A DNA stretch of 64,000 nt from Domibacillus indicus (GTDB lineage: Bacteria; Bacillota; Bacilli; Bacillales; Domibacillaceae), in the NCBI RefSeq assembly GCF_023715895.1, contig NZ_JAMBOO010000007.1, positions 1 through 64,000 of the forward strand, read 5' to 3'. The position numbers were made by a program, and so were the translations under genes. The notes under the pieces were generated by a model. That model did not search any database. It worked only from the letters and a program-made list of their open reading frames with translations, and was not told where the DNA came from. Below, piece by piece: positions 35,276-43,960 of this stretch. The number at the start of each line of letters is the position of its first letter. Positions within the stretch are counted from its first letter, which is position 1.

Positions 35276-36416
35276 GACACACACCGCAGGACGGACACTC
35301 CCACACCCGGACAGCGAGATTTTTTACATCCTTATGCCGGTGGCCACACCCGGAACAAAGCTGGCTTGATGGGAAGAACGGATCGACTTTTATAATTGTC
35401 CGTCCGTACCACTTCGCTTTGTAGGCGAGCATTTCGTTGAACCTCGACCATGACGCATCGTACATCCCTTTGCTTCGCTTTTTACTTTGGACGAGATTCT
35501 TCACTGACAAACTTTCCACCGCGATCACTTGGTTTTCATGAACGAGCCTGGTCGTCAGCTTGTGAAGAAAATCTTCTCTTGTGTGTTTGATTTTTTCGTG
35601 CAGTTTAGTAATCTGGGCTTTATTTTTTTCCCACGATTTCGACCCTTCTTTTTTACGTGCAAACGCACGCTGAAGAAAGGCTAACCGTTTTTCGTATTTT
35701 TGGTAGTATTTCGGGTTGGCAATGGATTCACCATTGGAGAGCACGGCAAACTCTTTTAATCCCAGATCAATGCCAACGGCATCCTTGGTGCTTGGTTTGT
35801 ACGGAGAATAAGGCATCTCGCAAATGACTGAAATAGAATAACGGCCGGTACTGCTGCGGCGCACGGTGACACGCTTAATGTCACCTTCGATGTTTCGGGA
35901 CTTTGAAAAACGAATCCAGCCGAGTTTCGGCAGCTGAATGCGATTGTCCACGATTTTAATATTGTTATTTGTCATTTTGGTTGTGTAGCTTTGGACCGGG
36001 TTTTTCTTGTTTTTGAATGTCGGATGGCCCTTAAAGTCATACGCCGTTAGCGTATAGCCTTCTGCACATTTTTTAACGGCTCGTTTTTTTAATTCTTTTT
36101 TCGGCTGTTCCTTATATTTTTTGAATCCTTCGTACTGATATTCGATGCTTGCCTGAAGAGCAATACTGTCAGAATCAGACAACCATTTGAACGTTTCTTT
36201 TAGCCCAGGGAGGAGCTTTTTAGCAGCTGTTTCTGTATACCGTTTTTTTGTTTTTTCAAAACTCTTGATGTTTTCATTTAATATATAATTGTAGACAAAC
36301 CGGCAGCAGCCGATCGTTTGGTTAATCAGTTGTTTTTGCTGGTCACTTGGATGGATTTTAAACCGAAAGGCTTTTAAATGAAGGTTCTGTTTTTCATCTT
36401 TTTTGGTTTTTGCCAT
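35202..36416 (-). CDS. tnpB: TnpB RNA-guided nuclease (family C)
   Basis: 404 residues from the ATG at 36416 (GGGTGGTGAG upstream; a longer frame from 36437 is less likely). Same layout and intact RuvC Asp/Glu/Asp and four zinc-finger cysteines as copy 1. Differs from copies 1 and 3 at scattered positions (N-terminus MAKTKKDEKQNLHLKAF; SVKNLVQSKKRSKGMYDAS), so it is the most diverged of the three. Confidence 0.92.
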   Translation of the reverse strand: MAKTKKDEKQNLHLKAFRFKIHPSDQQKQLINQTIGCCRFVYNYILNENIKSFEKTKKRYTETAAKKLLPGLKETFKWLSDSDSIALQASIEYQYEGFKKYKEQPKKELKKRAVKKCAEGYTLTAYDFKGHPTFKNKKNPVQSYTTKMTNNNIKIVDNRIQLPKLGWIRFSKSRNIEGDIKRVTVRRSSTGRYSISVICEMPYSPYKPSTKDAVGIDLGLKEFAVLSNGESIANPKYYQKYEKRLAFLQRAFARKKEGSKSWEKNKAQITKLHEKIKHTREDFLHKLTTRLVHENQVIAVESLSVKNLVQSKKRSKGMYDASWSRFNEMLAYKAKWYGRTIIKVDPFFPSSQLCSGCGHRHKDVKNLAVRVWECPSCGVCHDRDLNASLNIKKEALRLLSLQSI

Positions 36417-36565
36417 TTTTCTCACCACCCTGAACATTTGTTCTATACCTAATTATACCATTTTAGCAATACAGCGTTCAAGGAAAAAGAATGACTAAAA
36501 GAGCAACGATTCATCCCCCACTTAGCAAGCTTGAAGTGGAGGGGTTCTCGCCGAAGATGATAAAA

Positions 36566-36605
36566 ATACCACCCACTTGAACCGTTAAGTGGGTGGCGGC
36601 AGTTC
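36566..36605. repeat. solo right-end-like hairpin that doubles as a terminator
   Basis: CCACCCACTT (36569-36578) and AAGTGGGTGG (36587-36596) form the stem. Read on the minus strand, GAACTGCCGCCACCCACTT followed by AACGGTT closely matches the right end of family C elements (GAACTACCACCCACTTACCTAACGGTT) minus four loop bases, but in inverted orientation to copy 2. On the minus strand it is followed by TATTTTTAT, so it could terminate the gene at 36609. Confidence 0.65.
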
Positions 36606-36608
36606 CAT

Positions 36609-37169
36609 TCAGACAGCTCTTTTTCGAAGCGCAGCATAACAGGCTACAACAATCGCTCCCGCTAGACCCGTCAGCATATCGGTCATTGTATCTTTATTAT
36701 CGTCTTCTTCCATGAAACCCATAACGGCCCCGAGAAATTCAGCACTTTCCCACAGAGCACTGATCGTCACTGCGAATGTTAAAACAAACAAAAAAATCAT
36801 CCATCGCGAAATTCCTTTTTCTACACTGTTTGGCAAAAGAAGTTTATAGATAGCTATTCCCACAAAACCCGCAAAAACACTCCCAAAGAAATGAAGCATT
36901 GTATCCCACCAGCGAAAGCGGTCATAAAATTTCAAGATGGCCCCCAGAAAAAACGTACAAAATATAAAAAGATAATAGCTGATAATCAAAGACAGGTTGA
37001 AAGGGATCTTTTTTAAAAACAAAAGTAAAACGGGCAGTAAGCTGAACAAAACCCTGCCAATTGCATCCGGCCAGGTAGAAGAATTTCCATTTGAAATGTC
37101 TCGAATAAACACAGCTGCCATTACGACAACAAACGTTATGCTTAAAAACAAAATGACTTTCTTTTTCAT
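36609..37169 (-). CDS. DUF2238/YjdF-like membrane protein
   Basis: 186 residues with five or six membrane helices. FRWWDTMLHFFGSVFAGFVG, then ISALWESAEFLGAVMGF and KDTMTDMLTGLAGAIVVA resemble the conserved core of DUF2238 proteins (WWD..LHF, LWE..EF, DTMTDL..D..GA). No biochemical function is established. The ATG at 37169 was chosen because the membrane domain begins there; the longer frame to 37277 is not conserved-looking and its ribosome site is weak. Confidence 0.72.
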   Translation of the reverse strand: MKKKVILFLSITFVVVMAAVFIRDISNGNSSTWPDAIGRVLFSLLPVLLLFLKKIPFNLSLIISYYLFIFCTFFLGAILKFYDRFRWWDTMLHFFGSVFAGFVGIAIYKLLLPNSVEKGISRWMIFLFVLTFAVTISALWESAEFLGAVMGFMEEDDNKDTMTDMLTGLAGAIVVACYAALRKRAV

Positions 37170-37392
37170 GTCATCACCATCTAAAAAAGTTTTTATTAGT
37201 ATGCCCAGTAACTGCCGTCTCAACCCGGTGATGAAAGTGCCCTTATCTGCATTTTCCTGATTCTTATACTTCTCCACTCATATTTCATTTACTCCAGAGA
37301 AAATTTCTTAGGGAAAATACCTATATGGGACAACATTCCATTCAAAAAACAGAGCATATACTTATGTCATGAACAGAATGGAGGGATCCCTA

Positions 37393-37920
37393 TTGGCCGA
37401 CAAATCAAGAGTACACCAGCACTTGGCCTGGCATGAGACGCTTGAACTGCATGAAATAGCAGCTACGACAGCCCATCATCTGACTGAATTCAAATTGCAG
37501 CTTGCGAATGTACAGGACCCGACGCTGCGAGGCCTGTATATGGAGGCGATCCGGAATCTTGAGCAAAATACGCTTGAGCTGCTTCCTTTCTATGAAAAAG
37601 CACCAATACCGATGATGCTCAAAGACAGCCTTGAAACGTTCAGTCCCAAGCCGATGGGAGTAAACTTGACCGCCTTCTATGGAAGAAAACTACTTATATT
37701 TGCAAAAAATGCTGTACGCAATTATGCGGTCGCCATTACGGAAACTGCCACTCCAGCTCTGCGTGTCATCTTTCAAAAACAATTACAAAAAGCGATCGAA
37801 TTGCACGCCAAGACGTTCGATTTTATGCTGCAGAGAAGCTATTACCCGGCGTATGATTTAGAGAAGCTGCTTGCTGAAGATTTAAAAAATGCCAAAACCT
37901 CTTTGTCCGTAAGACGCTGA
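37393..37920 (+). CDS. spore coat protein, CotF-like
   Basis: 175 residues. WHETLELHEIAATTAHHLTE, then LRGLYMEAIRNLEQNTLELL and FYEKAP match CotF-domain proteins, a helical ferritin-like bundle found in spore coats. The start is probably TTG at 37393, 7 nt after GGAGGG; an ATG-started frame from 37369 includes the ribosome site. CATATACT (37355-37362) resembles a mother-cell (sigma-E/K) -10 box, with no clear -35, consistent with late sporulation expression. Confidence 0.75.
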   Translation: MADKSRVHQHLAWHETLELHEIAATTAHHLTEFKLQLANVQDPTLRGLYMEAIRNLEQNTLELLPFYEKAPIPMMLKDSLETFSPKPMGVNLTAFYGRKLLIFAKNAVRNYAVAITETATPALRVIFQKQLQKAIELHAKTFDFMLQRSYYPAYDLEKLLAEDLKNAKTSLSVRR

Positions 37921-38013
37921 TATAGTATCATTCCTTCTCTTCAGCTACCCTGTTTTGTTAGTACGCTAAAAAAGTGCTATATCTTTTATCTAAGTTAAGA
38001 ATTATAAAAACAA

Positions 38014-38060
38014 AAAAGCCTCTGATTTTCTCCTTCAGAAGGAAAAAACCAGAGGCTTTT
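38014..38060 (+). terminator. terminator after the coat gene
   Basis: AAAAGCCTCTG/CAGAGGCTTTT arms with an inner TTCTCCTT/AAGGAAAA pairing, then TATATTTT. Confidence 0.85.
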
Positions 38061-38190
38061 ATATTTTATGAACGGGCTGCTATTTTGCCTTAAAAGATCG
38101 CTGGAAGAATGTTTTTCAATTGATCCAGATCTCGCCTGTCACAAAATAAAGCTGGCTCGCTGTGTATTCTTTTCCTTCTTCTGTCTTGGA

Positions 38191-38382
38191 TCATACCATC
38201 CAGGAAAGGTGATTTTGTGAAAAAAGAGAATCGGGGTCTTTAAATCCATCTAGATAATAAACCGTCTCGCCAATATGAAAATCACTGGCTTTCTCCCAGC
38301 TAAACGCAACACCTTCTTCGCAAGCTACAAAAGGTTCTATAATAAACCTGTCATGCTCTTGTGATGCCGAGATAACTGACAT
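38191..38382 (-). CDS. hypothetical protein, 63 residues
   Basis: AAGGGGAAAG lies just before ATG. The protein is acidic and has no membrane segment: FIIEPFVACEEGVAFSWEKA, then HIGETVYYLDGFKDPDSLF. I do not recognise it. Last in a run of four short minus-strand genes of unknown function (38191-40062). Confidence 0.6.
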   Translation of the reverse strand: MSVISASQEHDRFIIEPFVACEEGVAFSWEKASDFHIGETVYYLDGFKDPDSLFSQNHLSWMV

Positions 38383-38414
38383 TTACTTTCCCCTTTTAAC
38401 ATTATGCGTAGATT

Positions 38415-38777
38415 TTAACCTATTTCGTTCTCTATACTATCATTTAAAAATTTTGTAATAAGTACTTTTTTAACGGCATCCTCAACAAATGGCTCGTTTT
38501 TCTTATTGTACTGAATCGCCGCTCCCAGTTTTTCAATATAAGCTCCCGTAGTAAACCCAATATCATCTGCAACTTCATAGATAATTTTCTTCATAGTCTC
38601 TTGATATTTTTGTTTGTCGTTTTCACACATAACATCGATTATGTCAATTAATGCTTTTATGCCGGACAATAAAATATCTAGCTCCTCTATTTCTTTACTT
38701 TTAATTTTAACTTGGACATCATACTGCCCGTCTTCCTGAAAGTTTGATTCAACTTTCATTTCATGATATGTAGTCAT
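38415..38777 (-). CDS. hypothetical protein, 120 residues
   Basis: GGAGG lies 6 nt before ATG. A soluble, mostly helical protein after an N-terminal beta-like segment (EDGQYDVQVKIKSKEIEEL, then KALIDIIDVMCENDKQKY). No family recognised. AT-rich like its neighbours, which hints at acquisition. Confidence 0.7.
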   Translation of the reverse strand: MTTYHEMKVESNFQEDGQYDVQVKIKSKEIEELDILLSGIKALIDIIDVMCENDKQKYQETMKKIIYEVADDIGFTTGAYIEKLGAAIQYNKKNEPFVEDAVKKVLITKFLNDSIENEIG

Positions 38778-38879
38778 TTCTTTCCTCCAGTACGTAGCTT
38801 TGATAGATCTTCAAGCTATTCGCCGCAAATTATGTTAGTAAAATGAGTGTTGCATAGTAGTGAAAAAGTGACTTTACCT

Positions 38880-39521
38880 TTACTTAAATACTTTGTCAAT
38901 CTCTTCTCTATCGTACTCCAGTATCCAATGGTTATATTTTTTATACATCTCTTTTATTGTTTCAGCTGACTTAGCCAATAAATCACAGCCCCTATCATCA
39001 TAGACATGAAAAATGGTCTCTTTTTTAACATTAATAAAAAAAATATCATGAAAAATGCTTGGTTTTATTCCCATGTCTTGGTTGCAAATGGCTTTTAACA
39101 GAGGAATATATTTAATGTCTGATGTTTTACACTTAAGAGTAAATCTATGCGTTTTGTACTTGCCGTCTTCATCATCTTCAGGGAAAACATAGGGTATTTC
39201 CGTGTGCTTTAACTTGTACAGGACAGATTTATCCTTTACATATAGAGAAAAAATGTTTAGTCTGTGCTTGAACGTACCATTATCTCCGAAATCATTTACA
39301 TTCGCTACTACAAAAATCTCTTCTTCTGGAGAATGTAAGGATCTAAATAAGGTGATGGCCCTTTCGTAAACTCCTTTGAGATAAAAACATTCTTTAGCAC
39401 AATCCTCTTTGGTCCAATTCACACCCAATTCAAAGCGAATACCAACATCCCAGCTATAAAATAAAGGAGGCCTAAGAGATAAGTTTGGAAAATTGACTTT
39501 CATATAATTTTTAAATTCCAT
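38880..39521 (-). CDS. DUF3885 family protein
   Basis: 213 residues from the ATG at 39521 (AGGAG upstream; an earlier ATG at 39539 contains this site). LSLRPPLFYSWDVGIRFELG at the N-terminus and the following YERAITLFRSLHSPEEEIFV are the hallmark of DUF3885. The domain is frequent in Bacillus next to orphan immunity-type genes, but its role is unknown. Soluble and cytoplasmic; low-GC. Confidence 0.8.
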   Translation of the reverse strand: MEFKNYMKVNFPNLSLRPPLFYSWDVGIRFELGVNWTKEDCAKECFYLKGVYERAITLFRSLHSPEEEIFVVANVNDFGDNGTFKHRLNIFSLYVKDKSVLYKLKHTEIPYVFPEDDEDGKYKTHRFTLKCKTSDIKYIPLLKAICNQDMGIKPSIFHDIFFINVKKETIFHVYDDRGCDLLAKSAETIKEMYKKYNHWILEYDREEIDKVFK

Positions 39522-39591
39522 ATGGTTAACTCCTATCATTTTAACAATCCTTTCCTTGAGTGATCCTGTCCTGTTAATTTAACAAGAATCA

Positions 39592-40062
39592 TTACTTACT
39601 GTTTCTTCTCAATTGGTTCTCAGCTTCTTTCACGATAGTTACAATTAAGGCTGCCTTGCTTAAATTTGAATGATTGTCTCCATACCGAAAATCATCTATC
39701 ATATCACTAATATAGCACCATTCTTCTAGGTCCCCAGGGTAGTCAAGATCATGAACCACTTCATATATTTGATAAGCTATATCCAAGGCATTTTCTTCAT
39801 CTTCTAATATCTTTTTTGATAAATGCCGAATGTAATAGACAGCACCCTCTTCATATGATGGTTCCTGCAAATCCAACTCACTTAAAGCCCTTCTAAAGTA
39901 ATCTTCTGACTCAAAAATATTAAGTGGTTCTCTTAGAGTAGAGAGGATATTCAGGGAAAATGATGAACAATCATTTTCTAACATTTTCAAAGCCCAATTA
40001 ATATAATCAATAGACTTAACATCACCTTTGTACTGTTTATAAAACAAAAGGAAAGTATCCAT
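39592..40062 (-). CDS. hypothetical protein, 156 residues, immunity-like context
   Basis: AAGGGG lies 8 nt before ATG. Helical and acidic (Asp/Glu-rich): ALSELDLQEPSYEEGAVYYI, then EWCYISDMIDDFRYGDNHS. Composition and size resemble contact-dependent or polymorphic-toxin immunity proteins, but I cannot assign a family. First of the four-gene unknown run; no toxin gene is visible nearby. Confidence 0.65.
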   Translation of the reverse strand: MDTFLLFYKQYKGDVKSIDYINWALKMLENDCSSFSLNILSTLREPLNIFESEDYFRRALSELDLQEPSYEEGAVYYIRHLSKKILEDEENALDIAYQIYEVVHDLDYPGDLEEWCYISDMIDDFRYGDNHSNLSKAALIVTIVKEAENQLRRNSK

Positions 40063-40543
40063 TTCCCTACCCCTTGAAAGTTTTTTCGCTTATTATATCA
40101 AACGTCAGAACTTAAGTGACGGTCTGGTGCCTTTTCAACTAACCTGTTCTATTTGTTCAACAAAAAAATCAATAATATTTTTAACAGGCTTTTCTTTTAA
40201 GGCGGTTATCAAAAAGCCTTTTAATCAACAAATTCGGGCGACTCCTATCTAGCTGAGATTAGTGCTGCTTATCTGTCTAAGTGAACTGTTAAACAACAAT
40301 TTGAGTTATTATACTTTTAATGGTTAGTCCCAGCTAAACCACCAAATTGATATTTTTTAAATGTAAAAGAGGACCCATTGTTTGCTCTTTTCTTTATTCC
40401 CTTTTTAACTAAAGCTTCGATTAATAAAATAAAAAATCCCGAACCAAACAGATGTGATATGGTATTCTGAATAATATGTGTTAACAAATAATACATTTGG
40501 GTTGACTATTAACTTTAATTGAACCTGTAAATGAGGGAGAACT
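40063..40543. other. intergenic region without a supportable gene
   Basis: AT-rich, divergent promoters expected for 39592 and 40544. A plus-strand TTGACT (about 40501) lacks a good -10. AAAGAG/CTCTTT flank a short loop near 40368-40392. Nothing else recognised. Confidence 0.4.
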
Positions 40544-40960
40544 ATGTATAAGCTGCGAGGTCATCACCTCTTTTGCCTTCTGGGCTACCGGGGAATGGGC
40601 TATTCCGAAGAATACGTCGAAAATATGACACGTTTGCACCAAACGTTGAGAGATCACCCTAATACGCTCATTCACCTTGTAAATGGCCCTGATCAGTTGT
40701 GTGAAAAATACCCCAATTCAGGTGTATACCATTGCCAGGACAACAGTATTTATGAAAGGGATGCCGCTATTTTGGAGAAAATGGGGCTTAAAATCGGACA
40801 AATTTTAAGCTGGAAGGATATTGAGTCGTGTATCCGAAAGTTTGTGGTCCCCTCTGATGTTCAGGTTATATGTGAAACCTGTTCCTGGCGGTCATATGGA
40901 GTTTGTGAAGAAGGTATTCAAGAGATTCATGAAGGGAAAAGGTTGAGGAAAATTCAATAA
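40544..40960 (+). CDS. DUF1284 family protein (probable iron-sulfur protein)
   Basis: 138 residues. The opening KLRGHHLFCLLGYRGMGYS and the cysteines in DQLCEKYP, YHCQDN and ICETCSWRSYGVC fit DUF1284, whose conserved Cys set suggests an Fe-S or zinc site. Function not established. ATG has GAGGGAG 6 nt upstream. Monocistronic. Confidence 0.82.
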   Translation: MYKLRGHHLFCLLGYRGMGYSEEYVENMTRLHQTLRDHPNTLIHLVNGPDQLCEKYPNSGVYHCQDNSIYERDAAILEKMGLKIGQILSWKDIESCIRKFVVPSDVQVICETCSWRSYGVCEEGIQEIHEGKRLRKIQ

Positions 40961-41171
40961 TCCCCCTCTTCCCTTTTATTAATCCTTCCATTTTGAGAGC
41001 AACTTCTTCTGTGCAATCATGGTGAACCAGCATTTCTTTACCGTTAAGACTATTTACTAGAGAAAAACGTAAGCAGCACCTGATAAGAGATATCACTCAA
41101 ATAAGGAAGGAGATTTATCACTGAAGGCTGCATCCTTTCTTCTGAGCCATGCATTTAATATTTAGCATTAA

Positions 41172-41219
41172 AAAACCAGGCTCCATTCCTTGATAGAGAA
41201 GGAATAGCGCCTGGTTTTT
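41172..41219. terminator. bidirectional terminator
   Basis: AAAACCAGGC/GCCTGGTTTTT arms with inner ATTCCTT/AAGGAAT. It lies between the convergent DUF1284 and DUF4386 genes; the rest of 40961-41265 shows no gene. Confidence 0.85.
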
Positions 41220-41265
41220 CTGTTGGTTTAAGTAATCCGTATTATTTAAATGTATACATACCCAC

Positions 41266-41970
41266 CTACTTCTTTTTTACAGACATGGCGGCAATTGCAG
41301 ATTCATTGAATCCTTTAGCAATCAGCCAGACGGCTAAAATCATTTCATTAGCTGCTACCGGCAGTGCCAAAACAGCACCCCAAACCGAAACTTGTTCAAT
41401 AACACCGAACATAACTAACAGGGCACAAAGGAAAACAAGGGCTGCCCCCGTCATTCCTAGGATGGGTATGAATCTCGGTACGAGCTTGGATTTATAAAAG
41501 ATATAACTGTACATCACGGTATTGATACCGAGCATAAAATTGGGGCCAAGCAGGAATGTCCAGTCATGTATTGCTTTTAATACGGTGCCCGAAGTTTGAA
41601 AAGATGCGGTATCCAGAGCTCCTGCCGCTGCAAATTCCCGGCTTAAGGTCAACAGCGACAGCACGCTGATGACACCAACCGTAATGACAACCGCTTCAAG
41701 AAACCGGAAGCAGACATGCCAAAGAGCGATCGTTTCATTATACCTTCTTAAAATTGGAAACATGGTGGTTGCCGTACCAACCGCTGAAACGACAAGAATT
41801 AATTCCATCAACGCCCCCATTATCACCTGGTCGGCTTGTTCAGCACCTTTAGTCAGGTAATCAGGACTATTTAGGATAGGATCATATAAAATAACACCAA
41901 TTATCGCCGTCACAGCGGCAAGTATAAACAGTACACCGACAATTTTTGCTGCTTTTTTGTTTGAATTCAT
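41266..41970 (-). CDS. DUF4386 family membrane protein
   Basis: 234 residues, six or seven hydrophobic helices; KAAKIVGVLFILAAVTAIIG at the N-terminus and TVLKAIHDWTFLLGPNFMLG, then INTVMYSYIFYKSKLVPRFI in the middle are the DUF4386 pattern. Function unknown. The ATG at 41970 follows AAGGAG. It is the last of a three-gene minus-strand cluster with an XRE regulator, so it is probably controlled by it. Confidence 0.85.
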   Translation of the reverse strand: MNSNKKAAKIVGVLFILAAVTAIIGVILYDPILNSPDYLTKGAEQADQVIMGALMELILVVSAVGTATTMFPILRRYNETIALWHVCFRFLEAVVITVGVISVLSLLTLSREFAAAGALDTASFQTSGTVLKAIHDWTFLLGPNFMLGINTVMYSYIFYKSKLVPRFIPILGMTGAALVFLCALLVMFGVIEQVSVWGAVLALPVAANEMILAVWLIAKGFNESAIAAMSVKKK

Positions 41971-42027
41971 TTCTATCTCCTTCTTTCCACAAATTCTCAA
42001 ACGGTAAAGCAGAAACAATCATCGGTC

Positions 42028-42252
42028 TTACAGCTTCGAGTTGTCCCCATAAAAGAATACTTCTTCCAGCGGTAAGTTAAAGGCGCGAGCAATGCGAAAA
42101 GCCAGTTCCAAAGATGGGGAGTAATTTCCCTTCTCAAGAGCTACGATAGTCTGTCTTGTTACGCCTGCCTTGTCAGCCAGTTGCTGCTGGGTCATTTCAT
42201 TATGGTTGAATCGTAATTTTCGAATGTGATTGCCGACAAGATGTTTGCCCAT
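42028..42252 (-). CDS. XRE-family (Cro/CI-type) regulator, 74 residues
   Basis: A single HTH_3 domain: IRKLRFNHNEMTQQQLADKA, then GVTRQTIVALEKGNYSPSLE and LAFRIARAFNLPLEEVFFY. The size equals the YozG/YgzD-type stand-alone regulators often found beside a small membrane protein gene. The upstream gene ends 1 bp before, so they are co-transcribed; it probably binds the palindromes at 42725-42759. Confidence 0.9.
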   Translation of the reverse strand: MGKHLVGNHIRKLRFNHNEMTQQQLADKAGVTRQTIVALEKGNYSPSLELAFRIARAFNLPLEEVFFYGDNSKL

Positions 42253-42253
42253 A

Positions 42254-42700
42254 TTAAATTCCTTTCCGATAATGATAAAGTTTCGTAACGGAGCCGGTCA
42301 CATCGGAAAGAAATCCTGAAGCGATCAGGATCATAAACATCGCCTGTGACGGCTGATAAATGACCAGCGATCCCATTGCAAAAAGAAAGCCGAGGATAAA
42401 TACAAAAAAAGAGTTTCGATGTGCTTTCAATTCGATAAACTTATCCAGTTCATCCGCAAATGCTGGTTCCTTTTCTCTGGTCGTTATCCTAAAGAGGATG
42501 TTAAAAATAATGCTGATTACGATGTGTGCGGCTATGGAAACCAAAGTTAAAACAAGGACGAAGGATCCCCAATAGCGAAATGTTTCGGTCGACTGAAGTC
42601 CTCCCTCGGGATGCTGCGGGTACATATATAAACAAAAAAATCCGAAAATGAGAATAACACTGATCAGCGATACAATGCTTTTCTTTTCTTGATAAGTCAT
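42254..42700 (-). CDS. small four-helix membrane protein next to XRE regulator
   Basis: 148 residues from the ATG at 42700 (GGGGGG upstream). Four hydrophobic segments (about 10-30, 46-70, 98-115, 118-137): SLISVILIFGFFCLYMY, FVLVLTLVSIAAHIVISII. The pair membrane protein plus XRE regulator is common in Firmicutes. No function known. Confidence 0.75.
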   Translation of the reverse strand: MTYQEKKSIVSLISVILIFGFFCLYMYPQHPEGGLQSTETFRYWGSFVLVLTLVSIAAHIVISIIFNILFRITTREKEPAFADELDKFIELKAHRNSFFVFILGFLFAMGSLVIYQPSQAMFMILIASGFLSDVTGSVTKLYHYRKGI

Positions 42701-42724
42701 GACTTCCCCCCTTGTACGTTCGCT

Positions 42725-42759
42725 TTTACATGATGTAAAGTATGTTTTACACGATGTAA
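42725..42759 (-). promoter_or_regulatory. two palindromes 21 bp apart (operators)
   Basis: TTTACATGATGTAAA (42725-42739) is a near-perfect palindrome and TTACACGATGTAA (42747-42759) a near copy, with centres 21 bp apart, i.e. on the same face of the helix. They sit 25-60 bp before the first gene of the membrane protein/XRE/DUF4386 cluster. Confidence 0.7.
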
Positions 42760-42884
42760 TATAGACTATGCACAAAGTCAATTAAAGATGACACCTAATT
42801 GATATAATAGAACTTTTTTCTTTTGAAAACGCAAAAAAGCCGCTCTCCATCTTAGGACGTAAGCACAAAACGATACATTAATTT

Positions 42885-42928
42885 AAAAAATCCCTGATTC
42901 CTTTAATAACAAGGTTTCAGGGATTTTT
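42885..42928. terminator. terminator-like hairpin
   Basis: AAAAAATCCCTGA/TCAGGGATTTTTT arms. No gene reads directly into it from either side; the gap 42782-43214 otherwise shows no gene, so it may mark a lost gene. Confidence 0.65.
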
Positions 42929-43214
42929 TGTGTCCTTTGATGACGAATGGAGAGTGCTGATAATCCCCCCAACTCCCCTAGTCTCCAAAACGTATTTCTT
43001 CTATCATACATGGCTATTGCGTGCTGCAAAGCCTGCAGTCAGAGAACGGACGATTAAAGTTTTATGACGGTTCTTACTGTATAAAAGATATTGTAACGGT
43101 CCGGTTTGCTGATTGATTTATCATGAATGAAAAACAGTTTTTATAAATATTAATGTAAGCCCCTTACGTTCTTCTCTCCTTCTTATTATAATAAATGGAA
43201 AAGGAGGAATTTGA

Positions 43215-43886
43215 TTGGCAATAAGGTTAAAATTATTCATTACAATGTTTGCGGCTATTGCATTGTTTTTAACTACATACCATTCAGCAGAAGCAGCAAA
43301 TCCGATCAAGCCGAGTCAAAGCCGGGTGACCTATACACTTAAGGATGCAAACGGTGTAGCATACAAGGTTTATTTTGCTGGCGTAAGGGAGAAGAAGGGA
43401 TATGCATCTTATGATAAGTGGCCTTATGTGTGGGCAGGAGCCAACGAGGGGGATCTTGTTTACAAAGGAAACTACACTCTTTACACCCACAAAGTGGGCA
43501 CAAGCCATATCAAAAAGTCACGTTTCTATTTTAAGGATTACGAATTGAATTCTACTCGCAAGATGGTTCATGTTTACCCATCTAAGTACAAGGGGCAGCC
43601 AGATATTTTAGCCGTTGCCGAGACAGATCATTCGGATTTAGAAATTGCGCAATGGTACTACATGAAAGATGGCGTACTAACAAAAATGATTGATGTAGGT
43701 TATACTAAACGCGCGAAGCGTATTGCTATCAATAAATTTCAAATAGCAGGATACGACAATAGCACTGGCAGTTGGCATTTTAGTGATTTAGTCTTCAATC
43801 CTAAGAAAAACAAATATAGTACGGTTAATGTAAAACCCAAGAACCCAAGCCAAGTAATCAAAAACTGGCCAAAACACTGGCAATAA
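43215..43886 (+). CDS. secreted protein of unknown function
   Basis: 223 residues. The start is TTG at 43215, 7 nt after AAAGGAGG. A clear signal peptide: LKLFITMFAAIALFLTTYH then SAEAAN, cleavage after AEA near residue 27. The mature part is Lys/Tyr-rich and beta-like (VTYTLKDANGVAYKVYF, then KWPYVWAGANEGDLVYKG). No family recognised. Probably released or wall-associated. Confidence 0.8.
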   Translation: MAIRLKLFITMFAAIALFLTTYHSAEAANPIKPSQSRVTYTLKDANGVAYKVYFAGVREKKGYASYDKWPYVWAGANEGDLVYKGNYTLYTHKVGTSHIKKSRFYFKDYELNSTRKMVHVYPSKYKGQPDILAVAETDHSDLEIAQWYYMKDGVLTKMIDVGYTKRAKRIAINKFQIAGYDNSTGSWHFSDLVFNPKKNKYSTVNVKPKNPSQVIKNWPKHWQ

Positions 43887-43890
43887 AAAA

Positions 43891-43922
43891 TACCCGTCTA
43901 CTCGTTATGAGCAGGCGGGTTA
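43891..43922 (+). terminator. terminator of the secreted protein gene
   Basis: TACCCGTCTACTC/GAGCAGGCGGGTTA stem with a 5-nt loop, then GTTTATT. Confidence 0.75.
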
Positions 43923-43960
43923 GTTTATTACATTTTTATAAAATTTCTTTAAAGATCCCT

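Larger units (their letters stand above)
35090..36559 (-). mobile_element. TnpB-only IS200/IS605-type element, family C, copy 2
   Basis: 1470 bp with the same ends as copy 1: TTTAT target at 36560-36564 on the left, TTCAA at the right end. The target TTTAT is part of the T-tract of a hairpin terminator (36569-36596) for the gene at 36609. Predicted guide: TGGAAACGATAAAGCATACG. No TnpA. Confidence 0.9.
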
